From contig CAUYUJ010005013.1 of the NCBI GenBank assembly GCA_963575745.1, positions 1-64,000 on the forward strand: a stretch of 64,000 nucleotides of DNA. The letters are read 5' to 3'. How positions within the stretch are numbered: the stretch's first letter is position 1; each line of letters begins with the position of its first letter. Source of the DNA: Prorocentrum cordatum (taxonomy: Eukaryota; Sar; Dinophyceae; Prorocentrales; Prorocentraceae). The notes under the pieces were generated by a model. That model made no database searches, was not told where the DNA came from, and worked only from the letters and a program-made list of their open reading frames with translations. Below are positions 10,289-20,650 of this stretch, piece after piece. The position numbers were made by a program, and so were the translations under genes.

Positions 10289-11275
10289 ATGGCTTTGAGA
10301 TTCATCGACAAAAGCCGTGCCGCTAAGTACTCGCATTCGCCAGCTGCCAGCGATGAGGTCGCGGAGGTCCGCGTCGAGGTGGAAGCGTCCCCTTTGGCGG
10401 CCGTCGTCCGCGGCGTCGCGGCGCAGGCAGAGCCAGGGCGCCACGTCACGGGCTTGATCGTTGCGTTGACAGAATCGGGCTTCAAACACATGTCGGATCT
10501 GAGCGACATTGGAGCCGACGACTTCGCAGAGCTCGTGCCGGCATTCGCCGCTTGCAACAGCAGCTTCGTCAAAGCCTTCTTGTCGCACTGCCAGAGCAGC
10601 GCCAGTCGCGAGCAGGCAGCTCAAGCGCACAAGCCTGGCGGGCGAACGGAGCCCCAGCGCCCGGCATCTCTGGCAGCGGGCGTCGCTGCGCAGGCGGGCT
10701 CCGCCTCGGGCGGCGCAGGCGCTGGCTATGCTGGCGACCAGACGCCCACTGCGAAGCGATTGGACGCCCCCGCCGAAGAGAAGGCCCGCGCTGCTTTTCT
10801 AGTGCTTGGAGAGGCGCGGCGGGCGCGGGCCGCTCCTGCGCCTGCAGTGCTCGCAGCCGCCGTGGCAGCTGCTGCCAATTGCAGCTGCTATCCGGGAGCG
10901 GAGCCCACTGGCAGGCCACGGGACGAGATCAAGCGGGCTCGTCGCGAAGCCAGCGGCGGCGACCATCTGAGCTTGCACACCTTGTGGGTGGAATTTGCCA
11001 GCTGGAGGAAAAGCGCCTCCCAGTATGCTTCCGCAGTGCGCCTGTGGGGCGACGCTGCCACTGCCGTCGGGGCGCCTGGGTGGCCACCAACAGAACTGAT
11101 CCTTGACACTTTCGTGGGTTTGTTTCGCAACGGCCACACCTTGCAAAGATACGTGTCGCACGTGCGCAGTGTATTGCACATGGTGCAGGCTCCGCTGGGC
11201 GCCCTCGCAGATACGCATAGATTGTCGAGAGGCGCCGAAAAGATAACGAAGCATGAATTCAGAAGAGAGAAAATC
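10289..11275 (+). pseudogene. tyrosine recombinase of E2, N-terminal half, cut by insertion
   Basis: Starts ATG at 10289 (MALRFIDKSRAAKYS). The N-terminal region includes LVPAFAACNSSFVKAFLSHCQ and the core-binding region HTLWVEFASWRKSASQYASAVRLWGDA...LQRYVSHVRSVLHMVQAPLGALADTHRLSRGAEKITKHEFRREKI. At the Lys-Ile codons (GAAAATC, 11269-11275) it stops matching the family and runs into the B2 repeat of a minus-strand element. The catalytic Arg, His-x-x-Arg and Tyr are therefore absent. The open frame continuing to 11818 is chance reading through A2. The catalytic half of a related gene, cut at the same codons, is at 53734-54328. Confidence 0.88.
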
Positions 11276-11373
11276 TTCTCACTGCCTCCGTTGGGGCGGG
11301 CGCGCCTGCATTGGGGCAGCGGAAAAGACGCTGCCGGCGTGACGGGCGAGCAAGCCCCCAAGCGAGGCTGCCC
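11269..11373 (-). repeat. B2 terminal repeat of E3
   Basis: A 105-bp direct repeat of 11819-11923 at an offset of exactly 550 bp. On the element strand it ends in GATTTTC at the boundary with E2's YR gene. Confidence 0.9.
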
Positions 11374-11818
11374 GACACGCCGAACCCACACCCCAACCAG
11401 ACACCGCTGCCTGCGCGGCCAGCAGCGAACCACACCCACCAGACCAGGGAGGGCGGGAGGGCAAAAGCGGCAGCATCAAAGCCGCCGGGGCCCAGAGCCC
11501 CAGCCCGGCAGAGAGCCGCGGCACACCCCGCAGGGACAGACGAGGCACGCGCACTGGACAGACCAAGTCAGTGAGGAGCGCGCCTGCGTAGCCACGGCGA
11601 ACGTGGCGACGAGGACGCCGGGAACTTGCTACCCCGCCCCCGCGCCGGGCGGCAAACCACAAAACCCCGACGACACGCGCCAACGCCGCCGCTCCTACTG
11701 GAGCCAACCAGGCCATGAGGAAACCATGAAACTCCCCAAACGGACCAAACGACCAACCGTGGGAAACTACGGCCGAAACGCCGATTTTCCTCCCTACGAA
11801 AGAACCTTTAGGGGGTAA
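11374..11818 (-). repeat. A2 repeat of E3
   Basis: 11484-11818 repeats 19767-20101 (A1) at a constant offset of 8283 bp with about five mismatches. It lies between B1 and B2. Confidence 0.9.
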
Positions 11819-11825
11819 GAAAATC
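11783..11825. other. putative attachment hairpin at the B1/A2 junction of E3
   Basis: GATTTTC (11783-11789) and GAAAATC (11819-11825) form inverted arms 29 nt apart, with an inner CTCCC/GGGGG pair. It matches in kind the hairpins at 20609-20657, 35023-35069, 48280-48321 and 53416-53457. Confidence 0.65.
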
Positions 11826-11923
11826 TCCTCACTGCCTCCGTTGGGGTGGGCGCGCCTGCATTGGGACAGCGGAAAAGACGCTGCCGGCGTGACGGGCGAG
11901 CAAGCCCCCAAGCGAGGCTGCCC
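11819..11923 (-). repeat. B1 repeat of E3
   Basis: Copy of 11269-11373. It starts at a CAATGGG box shared by the B1 repeats of other copies. About 120 bases of 3' untranslated sequence separate it from the YR stop. Confidence 0.9.
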
Positions 11924-12041
11924 ATTGTTGAGGCTCGACTCGCCCGTCACTCCGGACCCCAATGTCGGCGGCCCGAGCCTTCACACACGCGCCCGTTGGA
12001 AAAGCGCTGGCCTCGACGCGGCAGAATCATTCTTTTTCCTT

Positions 12042-13659
12042 TCAACAGTCCACGACGCCGCTGTCTGACGAATCCGAAAAATCAGCGGCCCACTTTGCGG
12101 CCACGACTTCCCCTTTCGTCTGCGCTGATGCGTAGCCAAACGCGGCTAATCCGCGCCAGCCACCTGAGTGAAACAACGCGGGCACACCGCCCTGCCGTAG
12201 AGCATCGTTGGCCCACCCTCGGCGGAAGCAGTGGGTTCCCCATTCTGCTCCGCGCGGAAAGCCGAGCGCCAACGCTGAGGTTTTGAGGGCTGCTAAGGCA
12301 TTCTCGTAACGCAACGTTGGGAAGCACGGCCTGCCCTCACTGCGTCTGCGCAGGACGCACACCCCACACAATGCTGGACCACACGCTCGGCACACGCACT
12401 GCCTCACCACATGAACTGCTCTGTCCTGCATTTTCCGCTTGTGGAATATTATCGTGACCTCTGGCGTGCCTCCGCGCGCACGGCACATCTCAGAATGCAA
12501 TACAGACGTCCCGAGCTTCAACACTTCACACCCGTAGCGCAAAATGTCTGGCCACCACCCAGCTGTCGGCCAGCTCCGTCCCGAGCTTCAACACTTCACA
12601 CCCGTAGCGCAACGTGAAATGTCTGGCCACCACCCAGCTGTCGGCCAGTTCCGCGTCATGCAGCACGTCCCGAGCGTACTCAGCAAGCTCCTGCACCTGC
12701 TTCGCCGACACGCTGGCCTTGAAACGAGGCACCGCACCGTGGCTTTTCATGGCGCCCCTGACGAGGGCACTCGTGTCAGCAAGAGCCCCCAGAGGCGTCT
12801 GTAGAAGCCGCAACGTAGACCGCAGGTGGGAGCAATACCGGGAAAGCGTGGAAGCGCGCGGCACGGCGAACGCCAGCGCTGCCAGCACTACCTGGTCAGG
12901 CGGCCACTCTGGCACCTCCGTCGCCGCCGCGAGTTTGCCCCACAAGCGGATGGCGGACGCATACCCCGCCCCACTCTGTCTCCAGTTCTCCAATTCCTGA
13001 AGCAACAACTGGTTCCGTAGAATGGGCGCGCGTGTCTCCGCAGGGACTTGCGCCAGCCAAATTGCACGACTTGATGGAAGAGCCAACTCCGCAGCGACGG
13101 GCGGCAACAGAGGACCATCCACTCTGCATACAACAGAAATGGCCCGAGCAAGAGCCTCTGCTGGCGGCGCCATTCTCTGGGCACGCGCCTGCGCCAATAC
13201 TTCAACGGCTGCCGAAATTTCGCCAGCGGTAGGCCCCGCGGACCGCCGTGCCAGCGTCGGCGCCGGCACGCTGCACTCCTCCGCCAGCCTGCACCGTTTG
13301 GCGCCGCTGGCGGCACGGGTATGCGCAGGCGCAAGTGCAACTGCTGAACTACGACACCTGGACGCGTGCCACATCATTGCCCGCAGAAACTCGTCGGATA
13401 GCCCAGCTAGCGGGGGCCATATCCCCCGCAACTCGTCCAGCGCCGTGCCGTGGAAGTCGCTCCCGTGAACCGCGCCGTTGTCTGCCAAAGCTTGCAACAC
13501 TAGGTTGGCCGACGGCGGGTGGCACGACGGTGGTGTCCCAGCCAGAACGCTGTGGAACCACTCGCTGAGGTCCGACGGGATCTCCACGCCCTGCACGCAA
13601 GGTTGTTCCTCGTCGCCCCGGCAGCGGCGGCGGGAAGCATTGATGAACTGCAAGGCCAT
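12042..13659 (-). pseudogene. tyrosine recombinase of E3, disrupted by a 70-bp tandem duplication
   Basis: Starts ATG at 13659 (MALQFINASRRR). The N-terminal and core-binding regions (LENWRQSGAGYASAIRLWGK, STLSRYCSHLRSTLRLLQTPLGALADTS) are followed by the catalytic Arg region ARHFTLRYGCEVLKLG. A tandem duplication (12508-12577 and 12578-12652) repeats ELADSWVVARHF and brings a stop at 12526-12528. The rest lies in another frame: HKRKMQDRAVHVV (beta-hairpin Lys), CVCRACGPALCGVC (zinc-ribbon-like), THCFRRGWAND (His-x-x-Arg) and SGGWRGLAAFGYASAQTKG (Trp and the tyrosine nucleophile), ending at 12042. The enzyme would integrate the circular DNA copy; here it is probably inactive. Confidence 0.88.
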
Positions 13660-13668
13660 AGCAAAACG

Positions 13669-13690
13669 CTTGGGCCCCCGCGGCTACTGA
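13669..13690 (-). other. spliced-leader-like 22-mer before YR of E3
   Basis: TCAGTAGCC-N5-GGCCCAAG, exactly 22 nt. 15 of 22 positions match the dinoflagellate spliced leader without gaps. The YR ATG follows 10 nt later. Confidence 0.65.
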
Positions 13691-14065
13691 CAGGCCCGCC
13701 CCAAGGCCGTCACCACCCCTCGCTCCGGCGCGGGTCCCCACGGGCGCTGTTCGTCGGTAAAAATACCTGTTGGGCCACGAAGGGGTCTCCATTGGAGTCC
13801 TATTGGTGCCTGCAGCGTCAGAAGCCTGCCTACCAGGAACACAACGAAGAGACAGAAACACACAAAGACAGTGGGTTGCCCAACTTGCTGGGGCAACCGC
13901 TGGGGCAACTGCTGGGGCAACCAGTAGGGGCGACCACAACGCAGACCTGCCGGGGCAACTGTTGGGGCCACCGTCTGGGCCCAGGGGAACCTGCCGAAAA
14001 CGCCAGAACCTCTGGACCTCTGGAGCGCCCACACAGGTGTTTTTTTTGCACTCGCGACAACTCTC
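13691..14065 (-). other. RT-RH/YR spacer of E3 with a short minisatellite
   Basis: A longer spacer than in other copies. About 13880-13990 holds short tandem copies of GTTGCCCCAGC (read on the minus strand). No gene is supported. Confidence 0.6.
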
Positions 14066-16182
14066 TCACCGCAGCTCGTCCCACACCCCGCACTCTGGCC
14101 ACTGCCACTGGGTTTCCTTGAAACCCAGCTCGAATAAAACATCAAGTTTTGCAGGATCTTCGTGGGCGCGAGACGGGGCGTCTGCTAATTTTTTTTGGGC
14201 CGACGGCACTCTGAACAGACAGAGAATGTCGGCTCGCTGCGCCGCAGCAAACCAGATCGATGTCACTAACGCGTTCCAGTCGACCTGCCGCGACGTGCCC
14301 CTGACGAGCGCGCCCAACGCTGGATTGGAATCCACGAAAAGAAAAATCTCCAGCGCCCGTGGCAGTTGCGAGAAAGCGTGCCATAATCCACACACCGCGG
14401 CTATCAGCTCCCACGCGCCGATTTGCTGTCGGCGAGGCTTCACCCTATTGCGAAGCCACCGGGGCACCCAAGCACGAGCAAAAACTTTAAATCATCGTGC
14501 GCCAGCACCCACGCGAGAGCCCCACACCCCGCTGCATCGGTGTACAAAATGACACGCGGACGCAACGATGGCGCATAGGGAATTGCACGGCGAGGCTCCG
14601 AATGCAGAAAACGCAGCCACCATTGCAGAGCGCGGCGCAAACGCGAAGACAGCCTCGAGGACCGCCGCGCCGAATGGTGAAACAAAGCTGCGAGGTAAAC
14701 CCTCGCGCTTTTGCCAAACACCATAGTCGCCCCCCAGCTCAATTTGCCAGCCAGTTTCTGCGCCGCTGCTGGTGTGAGCACGCCTGCAGCTAGGATTGCT
14801 TCAATTTCTGCAACCCATTGAGGGCATTTCTGACTTGGCACCGTGAACACGAACTGCTCTCCTTCTTCATCCAACACGACGTGGATGCCGAGAACAGTTG
14901 CGTCGCTGGCAGCTGTGACGCTCTTGGCCTCGTCCAGTTGCCACCCAAGCAATCCCTGCACGACTTCGCGCGCGAGGACGGCGGTGCCTGACGGCCCTGT
15001 GAGGCTGGTGTCGTCTGGCGTTTCACGATCAATGCTAAAGAAATCATCAACAAAGCGTGGATAGAATATGCGAAAAAGGTGCGCCAGCACGTGCTGGATC
15101 GCAAAGCCCACGCGGTGCCAGGAGTGCACACTTGAAAGCGCCCCAAATGGGCAGGAGAAAAGCTGCAACGCGACGCCTGTGCACGCCGCGTCTTCTGCAA
15201 CAGCCACAGCATACGGCAAGTGCACTGTCCGTATGGGCAAAGTTTTATACGCGCCGACAACGTCATCCTTCCGCAAGCGCAGCGGTCCTGGGCTGTTCTG
15301 CCGGACAAGTTGGCCTACCGCAACCAAAGTGTCAAGATCATCATAACAAATGCGCTCCGACACCTGGGTTGCTTCGTTGATTCCCGAAGCGTGGAAATCA
15401 TCAATGGCGCGGACTGCCCGGACGACAGCGCCGCGCTTCACTTTCCAACCTTCGTCTACTCCAACGCGGGGGGAGCAAACGACGTCGTCTAAAGCAGCGG
15501 ACAGTGGCACCCACCTTGCTTTGCCTGCTGCGACCTCACTCTCGGTTTGCGCTCGCAAAGCTGCGGCCGCTTCTTCATCTATCAAGGTAGAAGAAGCAGC
15601 CCTCAAAATCAACTTCGCGTTGGTCGCGGGCGCGCGCGCCCACAGCAAGTCCAAAGGCAAAGGCGCGTCAGGTGCACATGTCGGCAGCGTGCCGCTCGGA
15701 GGAATCACCCCGGTCAGCTTAAAACCCGCTGCCAAATCTGCCACTAATTCGGCGTTAGAATGCCCAGATGCCTCCAGCATCTCTGCCAGCAACCGCAAGT
15801 TTTTATCCGGACCTAGAACAGCTTGCACGTGCTGTGGGAGCTTGGTAAACTCCCATTGCCATTCCCCGTCCGTCACACGCTTGCGCTCGCGCCAGAAAGC
15901 TAAAGCAGAAGCGCGAAAATCATGCAGGTCGCGCCTGGGCCCGCACTCGTAGAGAGCGCTCGACTGCGTCTTTCCGCGCAGGCGCAGAGTACCTGCACTA
16001 GGAGGGAGACCGCGCGCCCAATCTATGTGATGGCTCGGTGCCATGCAGCTAAGTCTATGTACATCTTGCAGCAAACTGTTCACTTCAGCTCGCAATTCGT
16101 CAAAATCGGTGGCAAATCCACTCGCATTCAAAAATGTGCCCGAGGGATCCTCGGACGATTCGCGGCCTGAGCCGGAATCCTC
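14066..16182 (-). pseudogene. reverse transcriptase-RNase H of E3, one frameshift near 14480
   Basis: Follows the gag TGA in the same frame, with no stop in the intervening 17 codons. Motifs: VRAIDDFHASGIN, RLRKDDVVGAYKTLP, SCPFGALSSVHSWHRVG and catalytic YPRFVDDFF. The RNase H begins ILYTDAAGCGALAWVLA. The frame is lost near 14480 (in a run before FARAWVPRWLR). The second frame carries QQIGAWELIAAVCGL, LFVDSNPALGALV and KLADAPSRAHE and stops at 14066. A T8 run near 14190 gives an extra lysine in PSAQKKLADA. It was otherwise capable of coding RT-RH. Confidence 0.88.
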
Positions 16183-17487
16183 TCACTTCTTGGTGCCCCA
16201 CTTCTTGTCCCACTTCTTGTTGTCCCACTTCTGAGAGCTCCAGCTAGATGCGGGGCCTCCTTTCGGACTGCGAGACCTCCGCGCTGGGGAACGCACCTGG
16301 CGGCCGACGTTCGCGGGGTGGGTTGCCCCCTTGCTCTTGGCAGGGCCTTTGCCGGTGCCCTTCCCTGGTGTTGCCTGTGACTGCTGCGAGCTTGAGCTCT
16401 GGCTCACTTTATTAGCTGCCCTCGCAACTTCTGAAACACGCTTCTCAGCGATGTTCTTGGCGTCGGCCAGCACATCTCTGTCCAAGTCGCCCAGAAGCTT
16501 CTCGATCTGATCGTTTTCTTCCCGCTCCAATGCGCGGGCAAGTTTCTGCCTCAGCAGCAAGTCGTAGTGCGTGCACACACGAAAACCTCCGTATTCCTCA
16601 GCAACTCGAGTGAGCACCATCTGGTAAGCGAGCAACTGGGCGGCTGTGATGACCTTCGTGAGGACCATCTTGACACCCCAATCGAGGATGTGGCCATAGA
16701 ACGTCGCAAACCCAAGGTAAGCCGTCTTATCTTCCATGGACCTGACTTTCTTTGCCTCCATTGCGCTCCGCAATTTCTCCTCGAAGGTTCCATCGCCGAC
16801 AGTGACGTCGATCTTCGGCGTGCGGGACCACGAAGGCCGAAACGACGTTTGCAGGTCCTCGCCCTCTGCTGAGCCAATGTACAGCCTCCCCTGCTCTCGG
16901 GCAACCTTACTTGCCTTTTCCAACCGAAGCAGTGACTCCTCTGAGGGGATCATATCCTTTGGCAAGCAACTGAGACCAAGCTCACCAAGGCGGTCCTTGA
17001 GATTGAAACTCAAGTATTCTTTCTTGGGTTGTTCTCTGTCCTTTGTTGCCTTTGCGAGGGCTTCGATGGCCTGGGCCAAGCCATCAGCTGGTGGCCCACT
17101 GGCGGGGCGCCCGTCCGCGACACGCTTGTCCAGAGCAGCGGCAGCACTCTGCACCTTCAAAGCAGCTGCCACGTGCGCTGGCGTGATCTTGACGTCTTTC
17201 CACTGCGCGTCGCCATCTCCCTCGAAGGGCTTGGCCCCGGCGCGGAAACCATCGATGACAAATGTGCGCATCTGCGCGTCTGCATAATCCGCTGGGACTG
17301 CCGAGCCCATGTGTTCCGCGAGGAGGCGCGCCACACTTCCGTAGAAGAGTTCTGGGTGGCGCGTGGGCTCGTTTGCGTCCGCGACGAACTGGATCCACTT
17401 CTCCATATCGGCACCGGACAGGGCCAAGAACTTGCCTTCGGGCACGGTGGCCACCAAGGCCTGCACGGCTGCTGACTCGAGCGGCAT
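16183..17487 (-). CDS. gag of E3, intact
   Basis: 434 residues from ATG 17487 (MPLESAAVQALVATVPEGKF) to TGA 16183-16185. The start is chosen because it aligns with the E7 gag (MPLESGKVQSLIAKVPEGKW); the longer open frame up to 17871 is not conserved. Shared Gag motifs: NEPTRHPELFYGSVARLLAEH, WKDVKITPAHVAAALKVQ, MIPSEESLLRLEKASKVA, GSAEGEDLQTSFRPSWSRTP, ATFYGHILDWGVKMVLTKV and FRVCTHYDLLLRQKLA. The C terminus is rich in Lys, Ser and Gln with RSPARRSRSPKGG and WDKKWGTKK, likely RNA binding. The UGA stop is followed by an open in-frame pol. Confidence 0.88.
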   Translation of the reverse strand: MPLESAAVQALVATVPEGKFLALSGADMEKWIQFVADANEPTRHPELFYGSVARLLAEHMGSAVPADYADAQMRTFVIDGFRAGAKPFEGDGDAQWKDVKITPAHVAAALKVQSAAAALDKRVADGRPASGPPADGLAQAIEALAKATKDREQPKKEYLSFNLKDRLGELGLSCLPKDMIPSEESLLRLEKASKVAREQGRLYIGSAEGEDLQTSFRPSWSRTPKIDVTVGDGTFEEKLRSAMEAKKVRSMEDKTAYLGFATFYGHILDWGVKMVLTKVITAAQLLAYQMVLTRVAEEYGGFRVCTHYDLLLRQKLARALEREENDQIEKLLGDLDRDVLADAKNIAEKRVSEVARAANKVSQSSSSQQSQATPGKGTGKGPAKSKGATHPANVGRQVRSPARRSRSPKGGPASSWSSQKWDNKKWDKKWGTKK

Positions 17488-17557
17488 GACCTCTCGGGCA
17501 CACTCGACACAAGCAAGGCGGACGTGTGTAGGAAACACGGGGTAACGTCGACAATGC

Positions 17558-17577
17558 CTGGAGCCTATGGCAACGGA
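17558..17577 (-). other. spliced-leader-like sequence before gag of E3
   Basis: TCCGTTGCCATAGGCTCCAG: the leader with one change in the first block, three Ts collapsed to one base and one change near the end. It ends 70 bases before the gag ATG. Confidence 0.65.
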
Positions 17578-17748
17578 TCGCGACTGACACGCCCATCCCT
17601 CTGTGGGACATGGGCGCCCATTACGTTCGTGCCCCAAGAGCACTCCCACCTGCGTCCAGCAGCCAGTTTTCCGATCGCGCCCAGCTGTCACAACGGCACG
17701 TCGGCCGCTTGAGCCCCAGCACGAAGGAGAGAAGGTGAGAGAGTCCTC

Positions 17749-17800
17749 CGCTCCGCTCCGCCGACCCTGGACGCAAAGTCGCACAGCTCTCGCCGCTGCA
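17749..17800 (-). other. paralogue of the E8 target site, uninterrupted
   Basis: The same leader position in E7 is split by E8: 40740-40762 matches the left side and 49368-49400 the right side. Here the two sides are joined through CCGACCCTGGACGCAAAG, showing the pre-insertion state. The surrounding 17800-18430 is the conserved subfamily IV leader. Confidence 0.85.
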
Positions 17801-18317
17801 CATCCCGGCGACCCCCCTTTGACGTTTATCGCGGCCAGGGGGGCCACTCGGGTCACCTCAAGCGAAACCATGCAAGCTACAGCAGTGCCACGCCGATCCC
17901 AGTCGAACCCCGTTGACCGCTCTGCGGCCAGGGGAACTACATGGGTCTCCCTGCTCCTCCCCCTCCGCCGGGCCAGAGTGAGGAGGGAGCCATTTTAAGC
18001 GTACCGAGGCCGTTTTGGCCAAGATGGCTGCGCGCGAGGGGGCTTCCGCTCATCCCACGCTTTTGCGGACGAACGTCGTCGCCCTGAAATTTTTCGGACT
18101 GCCCGAAAGTTGCGCCTGAGAAATCCGTCCGCAGTGGACCGAATTTCCAATTGCCCGAGCCCAAATTCCACGAGCTACACCAGAATTTAATTCTGAGTTC
18201 TCTGGTGAAAGGGCGTCAGCATGGATATTGTAATGACGCGCCATTTGGGACGCAGGCCCCCCGGGGTCGGTCGAGAACGGGAGTGTTGCACAAGTGCAAA
18301 GCACTCCCGCCCCCGTT

Positions 18318-18380
18318 GTGTGCAGGTGGGGGGTTAGCCAATGCCCCCCCATCAAGGACTAGCTTCTGCCGCCTGCGCAC
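18318..18380 (-). other. leader stem-loop L1 (E3)
   Basis: The inner stem is all G-C here (GGGGGG/CCCCCC), where subfamily I has A-T at the closing position. The outer stem has one C-A mismatch. Confidence 0.6.
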
Positions 18381-18949
18381 ATCCGACCACGAGTGCCCAG
18401 AGTGTCCGTAGCCCGTCTTTCTGGCTCGCGCGGTCCTCGCGCACAGAGAGTCGCACACAAGTGCAACCTCTCCCAGGCAGGTCAGAAACTGCCAAATCAC
18501 TCAAGTATGGAGCTGGGCGCGCGAGTGCAACAAAACGGCGCCCTGAACGAAATCTGGAGCGTCGGCAACGCTGGAATTGCAAATCGCAAATTTGCGTTCG
18601 CAGATGCCTGAAGCCTTCGCGCCAGACCCAGAACCGAAGAGGCGTACCCAGGCCAGAAACTAGCGGAAACGCTGTGAATGCGACCCTGGGGCACCTTGCC
18701 ACGTGGGGCAAAAAGCGCGGGCTGCGACAAAAACGCGCCTCTGGGGAGCACCACGGGGCGCCACCTGGCCAGCAACGACCCGCTAGCAGGGGCCGCTGCC
18801 CATGCACGTCCTGTGCCGGACAGCAACGGACCCGACCAGGAAGCCCCGCTGGGAGACGCAGCGGACCCCGGTAAGCCTGCAATGTGAGAGCCTCTCCCTG
18901 CCTGCCCGACCGTAAGGGGATCCAAAGCGGACACAGCTGGGTACTGCCA

Positions 18950-19560
18950 TGCCGCTGGCTGGACCCTGGCGGACCCGACGGGGAAGCCCAGCTGGCCGCG
19001 CCGTAACGGACCCAGCTGCGCATGCAATGTGGGAGCCCCCCCCCGCCGGCCGGACCGAAACGGACCCGACGGGGAAGCCCAGCTGGCCAGACCGTGGCGG
19101 ACCCAGCTGGGCATGCAATTCGGGAACCCCTCCCGCCAGCCGGACTGTAGCAGACCCGACGGGACGCCCAGCTGGCCGGACCGTAGCGGACCCAGCTGGG
19201 CATGCAATACCCGAACCTCTCCCCGCCGGCCGGACCGTAGCGGACCCGACGGGGAGGCCCAGCTGGCCGGACCGTAGCGGACCCAGCTGGGCATTGCAAT
19301 GCAACGTGGGACCCCTCCCCGCCGGCCGGACCGTAGCGGACCCGACGGGGAGGCCCAGCTGGCCGGACCGTAGCGGACCCAGCTGGGCATTGCAATGCAA
19401 CGCGGGACCACTCCCCGCCAGCCGGACCGTAGCGGACCCGACGGGGAGGCCCAGCTGGCCGGACCGTGGCGGACCCAGCTGGGCATGCAATGCAATGTGC
19501 CCCTCCCGCCAGCCGCGCCGTAACAGACCCGACGGGGAAGCCCACCTGGCCGACCGTCGC
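18950..19560. repeat. minisatellite R4, 96-bp units (E3)
   Basis: Repeated GGACCGTAGCGGACCCGACG and CAGCTGGGCATGCAATG blocks. The CCCCGCC box recurs at 19221, 19317 and 19413, a 96-bp period. Long ORFs across it on both strands are repeat artefacts. 18440-18950 is unassigned leader. Confidence 0.9.
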
Positions 19561-19766
19561 CGACGGGCATGCGGTGCATCGCGCGCAAGACCGCGACAGA
19601 GAGCGCAGAAGTGAGCTTGAGCGCTCACACAGAGCAACCACGGCGGGCTAGCGGTGAACGACTGGGTTACCCTGGCCATTGTTGCACTGGACCCGGCGGG
19701 AAGCACTGCACAGAGCGAACGGGATGACGAGAACCGCAGACGTGGCGAATGAGAGACCCTGTCGCT

Positions 19767-20101
19767 GCCGGGGCCCAGAGCCCCAGCCCGGCAGAGAGCC
19801 GCGGCGCACCCCGCAGGGACAGACGAGGCACGCGCACTGGACAGACCAAGTCAGCGAGGAGCGCGCCTGCGTAGCCACGGCGAACGCGGCGACGAGGACG
19901 CCGGGAACTTGCTACCCCGCCCCCGCGCCGGGCGGCAAACCACAAAACCCCGACGACACGCGCCAACGCCGCCGCTCCTACTGGAGCCAACCAGGCCATG
20001 AGGAAACCATGAAACTCCCCAAACGGACCAAACGACCAACCGTGGGAAACTACAGCCGAAACGCCGATTTTCCTCCCCACGAAAGAACCTTTAGGGGGTA
20101 A
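19767..20101 (-). repeat. A1 terminal repeat of E3
   Basis: Copy of A2 (11484-11818), about 98-99% identical. The element's 5' end is at 20101, next to GAAAATC 20102-20108, which is shared with B2 of E4. An inner GATTTTC arm lies at 20066-20072. Confidence 0.9.
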
Positions 20102-20219
20102 GAAAATCTCTTCGGTCCGGCCGTGCTGGCAGACATTGGGCGGCATTCCCGCGCCGTCTATGGGCGAACGGAAAATTGGCGCCGCCAGGCTGGCTCACAC
20201 TGGAATTCGCCAAGGGGCC
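20102..20219 (-). repeat. B2 terminal repeat of E4
   Basis: 118-bp direct repeat of 20651-20768 at a 549-bp offset with two differences. Confidence 0.9.
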
Positions 20220-20650
20220 AGCCTGACAGGAACGCCGCCGCGAAAGAGCACCAGACAAGGGTGGCAGTGGGTGGGTTACGAAACGGTGCCGGCACCTCGC
20301 CTTCGAGCCGTGCGCAGCAGAGCAGCCAGCAGTGGCCGCGGTTTGTCCCTTGGCGGCGCCGCTGCACAGATGGCGGCCAGGATCAACCAACCTTGCCAAC
20401 CAGCGAAGGGAATAGCGACAGCACCGCCACCGCCCAGAGCGCCAAGGCACCGGCGGATAACCACCAACTCAGCCGAGCAACCGAGCAGCGAGGTTGGAGG
20501 AGAACGACCGCCTGCCGTCCAGCAGCAACCAGGCCATAAGAATTCCCCTGCCACAGCGGAGAAGCGGAGAGGGGCGAAAGCCAAGAAGCCCACAAGGGCC
20601 TGCCCTGAGATTTTCCTGCCCCGCAAACCGCTGCGCGGTTTGCGGGCTAT
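20220..20650 (-). repeat. A2 repeat of E4
   Basis: Lies between B2 and B1. On the minus strand it starts ATAGCCCGCAAACCGC and matches the A1 of E11 over several hundred bases, including CAGGGCAGGCCCTTGTGGGC. Confidence 0.85.

Larger units (their letters stand above)
4861..11275 (+). mobile_element. E2: YR retrotransposon, subfamily I, truncated at both ends
   Basis: The order is R1 repeats, leader, gag, RT-RH, then the N-terminal half of YR. The 5' end is lost into the GGA array. The 3' end is cut at GAAAATC (11269-11275), where the B2 repeat of a minus-strand element begins. Leader and gag are inverted relative to E1, so 1-2505 and 4861-7365 form a large inverted repeat. Confidence 0.9.
11276..20101 (-). 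mobile_element. E3: near full-length YR retrotransposon, subfamily IV (about 8.8 kb)
   Basis: Read on the minus strand: A1 (20101-19767), leader, gag, RT-RH, YR, B1 (11923-11819), A2 (11818-11374) and B2 (11373-11269). This is the split-direct-repeat layout. A1 and A2 differ at about 5 of 335 positions and B1 and B2 at about 3 of 105, so insertion was recent. GAAAATC flanks both ends (11269-11275 and 20102-20108). The left flank is the YR gene of E2 and the right flank is the B2 end of E4. E3 therefore went into the E4/E2 junction. Confidence 0.9.

Noticed and set aside
11269..11825. GAAAATC-bounded inserts as mobile introns (introners)
   Set aside because: At first the matching GAAAATC ends in YR genes looked like intron boundaries. 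The inserts are B2-A2-B1 ends of whole elements, no second exon follows, and both sides belong to different elements.
18352..19641. Long minus-strand ORFs of 360-430 codons over 18350-19640
   Set aside because: They follow the 96-bp R4 repeat, whose unit length is a multiple of three. Several frames on both strands stay open for that reason, and no family motif is present.
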